Virus record (IMG/VR): IMGVR_UViG_3300044655_001082
Location: 1 to 31,449 of that record
Length of the DNA stretch: 31,449 nucleotides
Reading direction: 5' to 3' (one strand)
Origin: a virus
Shown here: piece by piece, positions 25,396 through 31,449 of the stretch
Layout: every line of letters begins with the position of its first letter
Numbering within the stretch: the stretch's first letter is position 1
Made by a program: the position numbers and the translations under genes
The notes under the pieces: model-generated
Database searches by the model: none
The model's input: the letters and a program-made list of their open reading frames with translations, nothing else
What the model was told of the DNA's origin: nothing

Positions 25396-25900
25396 AGCAA
25401 GCAAACTCCTTATGGTGTTCAGTTCTCATGTCTGCTAGCCATTTAACCGCAGTTTGTAAAGCTTCTTCCTTAGATGAAAATTTACTAATGGTAAAACTTT
25501 TCTGAAATCTTTGTTTATCTACAGCTAATCTAGCAATGTAAGAGTTGTATCTCCAAGACCAAAGAATACCTTTATGTCCAGATTCTCCAATAGCTGTAGT
25601 ACTTCTATTAGCATTATTTTCAGCTGAAGTACATTCTCTTAGATTCTCTAATCTGTTGTCAGTTTTTACACCATTTTTATGGTCTAGTTGTTTAGGTAGA
25701 TAGCCATACTCATATAACCATGCCATTCTATGACCTTGATATTTCTGCCTATCTATTACAATAGCTATATACCCAGTAGGAGTTGTATGTTTGATAATAT
25801 CTCCAGCTTTAGCTCTTTTGCCTACATCTATTCTTCTAGTAAATATACCAGTAGTTTTATCGTAATAAAATAGCTCTTTTAAATCTGCTTGAGTAATCAT
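25388..25900 (-). CDS. HNH homing endonuclease with AP2-like DNA-binding domain
   Basis: 170 residues. The HNH core lies at about 57-98: HRMAWLYEYG, then QLDHKNGVKTDNRLENLREC with Asp73-His74, Asn82 and Asn86, and Asn95 in AENN. An AP2-type domain follows at about 105-165 (ESGHKGILWSWRYNSYIARL and KSFTISKFSSKEEALQTAVKWL). This is the common layout of free-standing phage HNH enzymes that cut alleles lacking the gene. It sits between the terminase subunits with a 4-base ATGA overlap with terS and an 8-base overlap with A, so it is fully integrated into the operon. An HNH acting in packaging is possible, but the AP2 domain favours a homing enzyme. Confidence 0.9.
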   Translation of the reverse strand: MITQADLKELFYYDKTTGIFTRRIDVGKRAKAGDIIKHTTPTGYIAIVIDRQKYQGHRMAWLYEYGYLPKQLDHKNGVKTDNRLENLRECTSAENNANRSTTAIGESGHKGILWSWRYNSYIARLAVDKQRFQKSFTISKFSSKEEALQTAVKWLADMRTEHHKEFACYG

Positions 25901-26469
25901 AGTTCTTCCTTGTTAAAAGTTTCTTCCATCTCTTCTTCAGCTTGTTCTAAAGATAAGTCTTTATCTAGCATAGTTTGTACATAATATCTGGAATCCTCAT
26001 TGGCTCTAACTGCAATCTTTTCTCCTAAAGAATACAAACTTTCTAAAGTATTATCAATAGTATCTCTTGTTTCTGGATGTTGACGCGCAATATTAACTAA
26101 AGAACTTCTTATAATTTGAAATACTGGTTCAAATAATTCTTTCATCACAAGAACATCAATAACTTCTTCTTTTAGAGTCTTAATTTCCATCCATTGTAAA
26201 TATTCTTTGGCAATCCCATTTCTAATGTCTTGAGCTAGTTTAGCTTCACCCATAGAAGTTGACCGAGTACTTACTTTCTTCTTATAATGGTAAATGTATT
26301 GTTGGATGGATTCTCTGTAACTAGCTGAGGTTCTTGAAGGTAACTTACCATCCTGCCGTCCTTGGTGAACCATAGATACAGGAATATCTAAAATACCTGC
26401 TAGAATTGCAGGACTAGCTTGAGCATCTAAATCTATAATTGCTTTATTTGTTGGGTCTAGGCTTGTCAT
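25897..26469 (-). CDS. Terminase small subunit (Nu1-like)
   Basis: 190 residues. The N-terminal region (about 14-60) looks like a helix-turn-helix: PAILAGILDIPVSMVHQGRQDGKLP, followed by a basic segment YRESIQQYIYHYKKK. Helices for oligomerisation come next (KLAQDIRNGIAKEYLQWMEIKTLKEEVIDVLVMKELF), and an acidic C-terminus (SLEQAEEEMEETFNKEEL) probably contacts the large subunit. AGAGGA lies before the ATG. It is the first gene of the minus-strand late operon and lies directly beside repeats that could be its binding sites. Confidence 0.85.
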   Translation of the reverse strand: MTSLDPTNKAIIDLDAQASPAILAGILDIPVSMVHQGRQDGKLPSRTSASYRESIQQYIYHYKKKVSTRSTSMGEAKLAQDIRNGIAKEYLQWMEIKTLKEEVIDVLVMKELFEPVFQIIRSSLVNIARQHPETRDTIDNTLESLYSLGEKIAVRANEDSRYYVQTMLDKDLSLEQAEEEMEETFNKEEL

Positions 26470-26480
26470 ATCGTCCTCTT

Positions 26481-26563
26481 TACTTTAAAATTCACTTGAA
26501 ATATACAATATTTTAAAGAAAAAAGCAAAATTTTAGATAAAATAGTTAAAATTCTTTAAAATT
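26481..26563. repeat. Three copies of a 12-bp sequence upstream of terS
   Basis: TACTTTAAAATT (26481-26492), the reverse-strand copy TTCTTTAAAATA (26509-26520) and TTCTTTAAAATT (26552-26563) match TWCTTTAAAATW. The second and third form a perfect 11-bp inverted pair whose centres are about four helical turns apart, with A/T tracts between. A weaker GTTAAAATTC lies at 26545-26554. The position next to the small terminase gene resembles a packaging-site (cosB-like) array, or an operator of the promoter it overlaps. Confidence 0.55.
26500..26528 (-). promoter_or_regulatory. Late promoter for the minus-strand structural operon
   Basis: On the minus strand TTGCTT (26523-26528) and TATATT (26500-26505) are 17 bases apart, upstream of terS. 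The start would fall near 26493, leaving a short leader with AGAGGA before the ATG at 26469. One of the 12-bp repeats (26509-26520) lies in the spacer. Confidence 0.6.
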
Positions 26564-26575
26564 AACCAAAATCGA

Positions 26576-26605
26576 TTGACTTTTAGACGGTACTTATGGT
26601 ATCAT
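26576..26605 (+). promoter_or_regulatory. Promoter for the fibre locus, extended -10
   Basis: TTGACT (26576-26581) and TATCAT (26600-26605), 18 bases apart, with TG one base before the -10 (TGG-TATCAT). GTACTT (26590-26595) and AAGTAC (26617-26622) are inverted copies around the start site, and GTACTTAT occurs twice (26590-26597, 26619-26626). Confidence 0.6.
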
Positions 26606-26626
26606 CAAGGAAAATAAAGTACTTAT

Positions 26627-26989
26627 ATGAAGTATCAAGCTTACACACTAACTGTAGAACTTAAAGACCTTTGGGAAAGAGCTTTTAATAGAGAAGTTAT
26701 TATTGTTGACTTTACAGATAAGCCCGAAGCAATTCTACAGTGTCAGGTTTTTTGGACTGCCCTCTGTAACTATAGAAGGAAAGTTAGAAACTGCAAGCTT
26801 AATCCTTTATATAAAGATGAATGGTCTAGGATTGAAAGAGCTACTCTTCGGAGAATAAACTTAACTTCATTCTGTTTGTATCGAAAAGGTAAGTATAGTT
26901 TAGATAAGAAGAGAGCAAACTACGAGAGTAGACTTCCTTGGAATGACTTAGAATTCCCTAACTCAGTTGTTACATACTTACAGGTTTAG
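26627..26989 (+). CDS. Hypothetical basic protein, first gene of the fibre locus (120 aa)
   Basis: 120 residues, basic in the middle (FWTALCNYRRKVRNCKLNPL and the SRIERATLRRINL helix), with many aromatic residues near both ends. It has no signal peptide, membrane segment or catalytic motif that I recognise. The ATG is only about 15 bases from the predicted transcription start and has no Shine-Dalgarno sequence at normal distance, so translation may start on an almost leaderless message. It ends two bases before the holin-like gene. A regulator or host-takeover protein is possible, but no function can be assigned. Confidence 0.7.
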   Translation: MKYQAYTLTVELKDLWERAFNREVIIVDFTDKPEAILQCQVFWTALCNYRRKVRNCKLNPLYKDEWSRIERATLRRINLTSFCLYRKGKYSLDKKRANYESRLPWNDLEFPNSVVTYLQV

Positions 26990-26991
26990 AT

Positions 26992-27225
26992 ATGCCAGAC
27001 TTACCTTGCAGAGTTACTAGACTTGAAGTCAAGTTAGATAATGAAGCTGAAGACAGTAAAGAGTTTAGAACAGAGATTAGACACGCTCTGTTAGAAATAT
27101 CTGACTCTGTTCAAGCTATGAAAATGCAAAGAGAAAAGCAAGTTGGTTTTATAGCTGGAGTTTCTGCAGTGATTGGTGTTATAGTAACTACCGCTGGCTA
27201 CATATTTAATAAATTTTATCAATAG
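26992..27225 (+). CDS. Small membrane protein, holin-like (XhlA type)
   Basis: 77 residues with a charged helix that could form a coiled coil (about 8-48: RVTRLEVKLDNEAEDSKEFRTEIRHALLEI) and one hydrophobic segment at about 52-73 (VGFIAGVSAVIGVIVTTAGYIF), ending NKFYQ. One C-terminal membrane helix after a soluble helix is the layout of haemolysin XhlA-like and class III-type holins. No endolysin is adjacent, so a lysis role is not proved. A tail or membrane anchor protein is the alternative. Confidence 0.65.
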   Translation: MPDLPCRVTRLEVKLDNEAEDSKEFRTEIRHALLEISDSVQAMKMQREKQVGFIAGVSAVIGVIVTTAGYIFNKFYQ

Positions 27226-27233
27226 AAGGTTTT

Positions 27234-27593
27234 ATGACAGCTGTTAAACTTAATCTTCCTACCATAGAAAAAGGTGCTACTTACAATCATACTGTGTACT
27301 GGAGAGCAGCTGATAAAACTACGCCTATTGATATTACAAACTGCACAGCTAAAATGCAAATCCGTCCTACAGTTGACAGTTCAGTTCTTCTTGGAGAACT
27401 AAGTACTGCAAATGGAAGGTTAATTCTTACTGGAACTACAGGGAAAATTGAACTAGCTATTGCATCTACAGATACAGGCGGACTTGTAGCTACTAAAGAT
27501 GCAGTTTACGACTTAGAGATTTACTTCCCTGCAAAAACAATTAGACTTATCGAAGGTAAAGTAACTATTAAAGAGGAGGTTACTCGTGGCTGA
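27234..27593 (+). CDS. BppU-like beta-sandwich protein ahead of the tail fibre
   Basis: 119 residues almost all in beta strands: the N-terminal IEKGATYNHTVYWRAADKTT, the core PIDITNCTAKMQIRPTVDSS, TGKIELAIASTDTGGL and the closing VYDLEIYFPAKTIRLIEGKVTI. This pattern belongs to a common small phage protein found just before fibre genes, similar to the N-terminal domain of baseplate proteins of the BppU type. It overlaps the fibre gene by eight bases. It is probably an adaptor or fibre base, inferred from position and fold. Confidence 0.7.
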   Translation: MTAVKLNLPTIEKGATYNHTVYWRAADKTTPIDITNCTAKMQIRPTVDSSVLLGELSTANGRLILTGTTGKIELAIASTDTGGLVATKDAVYDLEIYFPAKTIRLIEGKVTIKEEVTRG

Positions 27594-29619
27594 TACTATA
27601 GTAGTTAATGAGGTTGTTGATACCATAGTTATAGCTGTTGGTGGTGAACAAGGACCTCCAGGAATTACTGACTTTAATCCTACTCTTAGCTTTGTAGGAG
27701 ATGTAACTGGTTCTGGTACTACAGGACAAGCTGTTACTACTTCGTTAGCAAATACTCAAGTTGTTTCTGGAAGCTACGGCTCTCCTAGTAAAACTACTAC
27801 ATTTACAGTAGATTCTAAAGGCAGATTACAAGCTGCGGGCGAAACTAACATCCTAATAGATGCTAATGCGGTTATAGCTGGTATCTTTAACTCTTCTCGA
27901 ATGCCATCTTTCTCTGGGGATATATCTACTCCAGCAGGTAGTACCGTGACTACACTTGCAAGCACAGGTGTTAATGCTGGTGACTATACTAAAGTAACTG
28001 TTGATGAAAAAGGTCGAGTTACAGGTGGAACTAACCCATCTACTATTGGAACTTACGGCATTATTGATGCTTATACGAAGGTGGAAGTTGACGCTGCTGT
28101 TGCAAGTGCTACTCCAAGTTTTGATACCTTAACGGGCAAACCAAATACGCTTGCAGGTTACGGGATTATTGACGGAGTTAGTGGAACTCAGCTTGGAGTT
28201 TCTATTGCAACTTTAGGAAATAACTCTAAAGTACCTCCAAGTCAACTACCTTCTTACGTTGATGAGATTATAGAGTATCCAACTGTTTCTAATTTTCCAG
28301 TTACTGGAGCTAGTGGGATTATTTATATAGATGCAAGTACATCCTCTAGTTATAGATGGTCTGGCTCTGCTTATATCAATGTTGGACAAGCTGGCGGCTC
28401 AGTTACTGTAAACTTTACAGATGTTCTTGGCAAACCAACTACTCTTTCTGGTTATGGAATCCTTGACGGGGTTAATTCAGCTCTTGTAGGTGTAGATTCT
28501 GGTCTAGCTACTCTAGGACCTAATGGAAAGCTAACAACTTCCCAAATGCCAGCTGCAGTTGACCAGATTCAAGAGATTGGTACTTTTGCGGACCTTCCTG
28601 TAAATGGTTTAACTAGTGTTATCTATTTAGTCCTAGATACTAATCAAATTTATAGATTCTCTGGTTCAGCTTATGTAGAGATTAGCTCTGCAGGTACAGC
28701 TGATACTGCTTTAAAGCTCTATACGGCTAGAACTATCTCAATGACGGGAGATGTTGAATGGTCTTCTGGGGTTTTTGACGGTTCAGCTAATGCTACTGGG
28801 GTTGCAAGTTTAAAAACTTCTGGAGTTACTGCAGGAACTTATACTAAGGTTAGCGTTAATGCTAAAGGTATCGTAACTTCAGCAACAACTCCTACAACTT
28901 TAAATGCGCTAGGCATAACTGATGGGGTTATAACTTCGGATATAGGCGTAAGTGTAGCTCCTTTAGTTTCTGGTAAAGTTCCTTCTGTAAACTTACCTTC
29001 TTATGTAGATGATGTTCTTGAGTTTGCAAGTTTAGCCGACTTTCCTAATCTTGGGGAAACTGGAAAGATTTATATTGCAATAGATACAAATTTAAGTTAT
29101 CGCTGGGCAACTTCTGTATATGTTCAGATAAGTTCAGCTGGTGGTGTTGTATCTGTAGCTGCTTTAAACATAACAACTAACGGCAATGATGTAAGTTCTA
29201 CAGTTCTTAACGGAACCACAGCTCCAGTAATTACATTAAACTTACCTACAGCTAACTCCACTTCTCGTGGTGCTTTAAGCGCAACTGACTGGAGTATCTT
29301 TAATAACAAGCAAGCTGCTTTAGTTAGTGGAACTACAATCAAAACAATCAATGGAGCTTCTGTACTTGGTTCTGGTGATATTGTAGTAGCTAGTTCTTAC
29401 ACACTTCCTCCAGCAACTCCAACTACTCTTGGCGGTGTTAAAGTTGACGGAACTACAATTACTGTTGACGGGGCAGGTAAGATTACAGCTGTAGGCGGTG
29501 GCGGAGGGACTGGGGCATTTGCTTCCTTCTCTGTCGTAGATGGAGAACTTGTTGTAGAACATTCATCCTCTTTCACTCTATCTATAGTAGATGGTGAATT
29601 CATTTCGGAGTATAATTAA
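27586..29619 (+). CDS. Tail fibre protein with repeated modules (677 aa)
   Basis: GTG start at 27586 with AGGAGG six bases upstream, the strongest ribosome site on this strand. It begins with a collagen-like GGEQGPPG. Shorter repeats of the SGSYGSPSKTTTFTVDSKGR type follow. There are three copies of an 80-95 residue module (about 188-275, 286-370 and 438-515). Each has TLxGYGIxDGV, then a proline/serine turn (PSQLPSYVDEI), then IYIAxDTxxxYRWSGSAYV. The tip (about 590-677) is Gly-rich followed by VVDGELVVEH and SIVDGEFISEYN, two similar strands. Such modules form trimeric beta-fibres. The stop overlaps the next ATG as TAATG. Confidence 0.85.
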   Translation: MADTIVVNEVVDTIVIAVGGEQGPPGITDFNPTLSFVGDVTGSGTTGQAVTTSLANTQVVSGSYGSPSKTTTFTVDSKGRLQAAGETNILIDANAVIAGIFNSSRMPSFSGDISTPAGSTVTTLASTGVNAGDYTKVTVDEKGRVTGGTNPSTIGTYGIIDAYTKVEVDAAVASATPSFDTLTGKPNTLAGYGIIDGVSGTQLGVSIATLGNNSKVPPSQLPSYVDEIIEYPTVSNFPVTGASGIIYIDASTSSSYRWSGSAYINVGQAGGSVTVNFTDVLGKPTTLSGYGILDGVNSALVGVDSGLATLGPNGKLTTSQMPAAVDQIQEIGTFADLPVNGLTSVIYLVLDTNQIYRFSGSAYVEISSAGTADTALKLYTARTISMTGDVEWSSGVFDGSANATGVASLKTSGVTAGTYTKVSVNAKGIVTSATTPTTLNALGITDGVITSDIGVSVAPLVSGKVPSVNLPSYVDDVLEFASLADFPNLGETGKIYIAIDTNLSYRWATSVYVQISSAGGVVSVAALNITTNGNDVSSTVLNGTTAPVITLNLPTANSTSRGALSATDWSIFNNKQAALVSGTTIKTINGASVLGSGDIVVASSYTLPPATPTTLGGVKVDGTTITVDGAGKITAVGGGGGTGAFASFSVVDGELVVEHSSSFTLSIVDGEFISEYN

Positions 29620-30911
29620 TGACGACTACAAACTTAGGTAGGGTTGCTATAGTACCTAAAGGAACTTATACAGCTGGTCCTAATAAACCTTTGGATTTAG
29701 TTAGGTATCAAGGTGCAAGTTATTTAGCTAAAACAACTACCAGTGCTTTGCCAACTGTAACTACAGACTGGGACTTGATTGCTAATGATGGAGCTTCTTT
29801 ATATACATGGATAAAATACGCAGACGATTCTACAGGCACAGGACTTTCTGACTCTCCAGTTGATAAGTTATTTATAGGTATTGCAGTAAATAAGGCTTCA
29901 GCTACTGAATCTACAACTGCAACTGACTATACTTGGTCGCGGATTAAAGGTAATGATGGTAGTCCAACTTATACTTGGATTAAATATGCCGATGATGCTA
30001 TTGGGACGGGGTTAAGTAATACCTCAGCTGGTAAGAGTTATATCGGTATTGCAGTCAATAAGACTTCTACTACAGAATCTACTACAGCTGGTGATTATGA
30101 GTGGACTCTTATTAAAGGTGAAAAAGGTGATACAGGTACAGCGGGAACTAATGGTACTAACGGAACTGGAACTGTAAACTCAATTACAGCAGGTACTGGT
30201 CTTTCTGGTGGAACTATAACAACTACTGGGACTATTGCTCTTGCAGATACAGCAGTAATAGCAGGAAGTTATACAACTGCTAATATTACTGTAGATGCTC
30301 AAGGTAGAATTACAGCAGCGGCTAATGGAACTGCAGGAAGTACTGGAACTGTAACTTCAGTTGCTATGACTGTGCCAAGTTTTCTTTCTATAACTGGCTC
30401 GCCTATTACATCAAGCGGTACTTTAGATGTTAGTTTATCTGGAACTGCATTACCTGTAGCAAATGGCGGGACGGGATTAACTGCTTTAGGTACTGGCGTA
30501 ACTACTTTCTTAGCAACACCTTCAAGTGCAAATTTATTAGCCGCTGTTACAGATGAAACTGGAACTGGTTCTTTAGTATTCAACACTACTCCAACTTTTG
30601 TAGGTTTAAGAGAAACTAAAGTTGCAATGGCAGCTAATGATATAGCTCTTGCAACTGGTAACTACTTTACTAAAACAATATCTGGAGCTGCTACTTTAAC
30701 TGTAAGTGGGACTCCCTCAGCAGGAACTACAGCTAGTTTTATTCTTGATTTAACCAATGGCGGAAGTGCAACTATTACTTGGTGGACAGTTAAATGGGTT
30801 GGTGGTACTGCTCCTACTTTAACTACTGCTGGCAGAGATACTCTTGGTTTCTTTACCCATGATGGTGGTACTACTTGGACTGGTTTAGTTCTTGGAAAGG
30901 ATATTAAATAA
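29619..30911 (+). CDS. Second tail fibre / receptor-binding protein (430 aa)
   Basis: The N-terminus (about 10-55) resembles a carbohydrate-binding-type module: KGTYTAGPNKPLDLVRYQGASYLAKTTT. Two 50-residue copies of YTWIKYADD...IGIAVNK...STTATDYTWSRIKG follow (about 61-110 and 117-166). A short collagen-like GEKGDTGTAGTNGTNGTG comes at about 167-184. Long beta repeats of fibre type then follow, including GTGTVNSITAGTGLSG, VDAQGRITAAANG and VANGGTGLTALGTG. The tip (about 350-430) ends in WWTVKWVGGTAPTLTTAGRD and HDGGTTWTGLVLGKDIK. Starts and ends in TAATG overlaps. Likely the receptor-binding partner of the 677-residue fibre. Confidence 0.8.
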   Translation: MTTTNLGRVAIVPKGTYTAGPNKPLDLVRYQGASYLAKTTTSALPTVTTDWDLIANDGASLYTWIKYADDSTGTGLSDSPVDKLFIGIAVNKASATESTTATDYTWSRIKGNDGSPTYTWIKYADDAIGTGLSNTSAGKSYIGIAVNKTSTTESTTAGDYEWTLIKGEKGDTGTAGTNGTNGTGTVNSITAGTGLSGGTITTTGTIALADTAVIAGSYTTANITVDAQGRITAAANGTAGSTGTVTSVAMTVPSFLSITGSPITSSGTLDVSLSGTALPVANGGTGLTALGTGVTTFLATPSSANLLAAVTDETGTGSLVFNTTPTFVGLRETKVAMAANDIALATGNYFTKTISGAATLTVSGTPSAGTTASFILDLTNGGSATITWWTVKWVGGTAPTLTTAGRDTLGFFTHDGGTTWTGLVLGKDIK

Positions 30912-31449
30912 TGAGTACTAGAGATATTATAATGGTAACACAGTCATCTGCTAGTACTCCTGCTTGGATGAATAAGCTAGTAGGAGCAGCAGCTGATGTA
31001 GGTAATGGAATTACCGTAGATAGTGTTGGAAATACATATATAACTGGACAAATTCAAACTGGAACAGAATATGATGCTATTTTAGTTAAATATAACTCTA
31101 GTGGGGCTTTACAGTGGCAGGTTACTATTGGAGCAGCTTCTGTAGTTGATGTTAGTTATTGTATAACTGTGGATAGCTCTTCTAATGTATATATAGGCGG
31201 TCAAACTGGACCTACTTGTATATTAGCTAAATATAATACTTCAGGTACTTTAATCTGGCAAAAAAAGTATGGATTAAATTTTAGCGATAAAATTACAGCC
31301 ATTACTATTGATAGTTCTGGGTATATTTATACTACAGGCACTATGGAAGGTACTTTTCTCTTACCCACTAGTGCTGGATTTGTAACTAAGTATGATTCTG
31401 ATGGAATTATTAAGCTTAGTACTGCTATTTATCATGATACTGCTAACCC
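30911..31449 (+). CDS. SBBP-repeat beta-propeller protein (partial, runs off the window)
   Basis: The ATG overlaps the previous stop (TAATG) with AAAGGA nine bases upstream. The open frame continues to the edge (179 codons). After an N-terminal MSTRDIIMVTQSS come three blade-like repeats, each with a G-I-T-V-D-S-x-G-N-x-Y-I-T-G-type strand pair: about residues 26-42, then SYCITVDSSSNVYIGGQ, then ITAITIDSSGYIYTTGT. Between them lie DAILVKYNSSGALQWQ-type linkers. This is the seven-bladed propeller SBBP pattern. Its position after two fibres suggests a distal host-binding domain. It is cut by the window edge, so the full architecture is not visible. Confidence 0.8.
   Translation, partial: MSTRDIIMVTQSSASTPAWMNKLVGAAADVGNGITVDSVGNTYITGQIQTGTEYDAILVKYNSSGALQWQVTIGAASVVDVSYCITVDSSSNVYIGGQTGPTCILAKYNTSGTLIWQKKYGLNFSDKITAITIDSSGYIYTTGTMEGTFLLPTSAGFVTKYDSDGIIKLSTAIYHDTAN

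Noticed and set aside
29320-29603. Minus-strand open frames opposite the fibre gene
   Set aside because: They arise from the Gly/Thr/Val-rich repeats of the fibre on the opposite strand and have no ribosome sites or plausible protein features.
1-31449. tRNA genes, CRISPR arrays, insertion sequences or an integrase attachment site
   Set aside because: I looked through all intergenic gaps, the longest about 236 bases (2449-2684), and saw no cloverleaf, array, transposase or duplicated core sequence.

Overview
The window looks like part of the genome of a lambda-like siphovirus, as a free phage, prophage or phage-plasmid, from an AT-rich Gram-negative host. By eye the GC content is in the mid-to-upper 30s percent. 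The protein families in positions 2685-26469 follow the lambda head and tail order almost gene for gene: Nu1, A, W, B, C(+Nu3), D, E, Z, FII-like, U, V, G/GT, H, M, L, K, I, J. The host cannot be named from the sequence. No integrase, repressor, tRNA, CRISPR or endolysin is visible.

Layout. (1) Positions 2-845, plus strand: the tail end of an unidentified gene, overlapping a Rep_3-family replication initiator. (2) Positions 913-2448, minus strand: three small genes of unknown function behind their own sigma70-like promoter (2580-2608), next to a nested inverted repeat (2629-2674). (3) Positions 2685-17948, minus strand: the tail module, from a tail chaperone and the large tip protein J back to the tail terminator U. 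A lambda-type -1 frameshift (A AAA AAC at 15571-15577) joins G to T, and an intrinsic terminator (16036-16064) follows the tail tube gene. (4) Positions 17945-26469, minus strand: head-tail connectors, capsid, decoration protein, protease with nested scaffold, portal, W and terminase. An HNH gene is inserted between the terminase subunits. A near-consensus promoter framed by a perfect 10-bp inverted repeat (21694-21738) precedes the protease gene. (5) Positions 26470-26626: a divergent control region with a promoter on each strand and three copies of a 12-bp sequence. (6) Positions 26627-31449, plus strand: an unknown basic protein, a holin-like membrane protein, a beta-rich accessory protein, two fibre proteins and the start of a beta-propeller protein.

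How it works together. The minus-strand genes are packed with 1-14 bp overlaps (ATGA or TAATG junctions are common), so translation is probably coupled along long late messages. Three internal devices set stoichiometry: the G/GT frameshift, the internal start for scaffold, and the terminator after the tube gene. The plus-strand fibre locus is a second host-contact module separate from J, with its own promoter. A genome-scale signal stands out: I found no GATC in the whole window by reading it, while the other palindromes of the same base composition (CTAG, AGCT, GTAC, TCGA) all occur.
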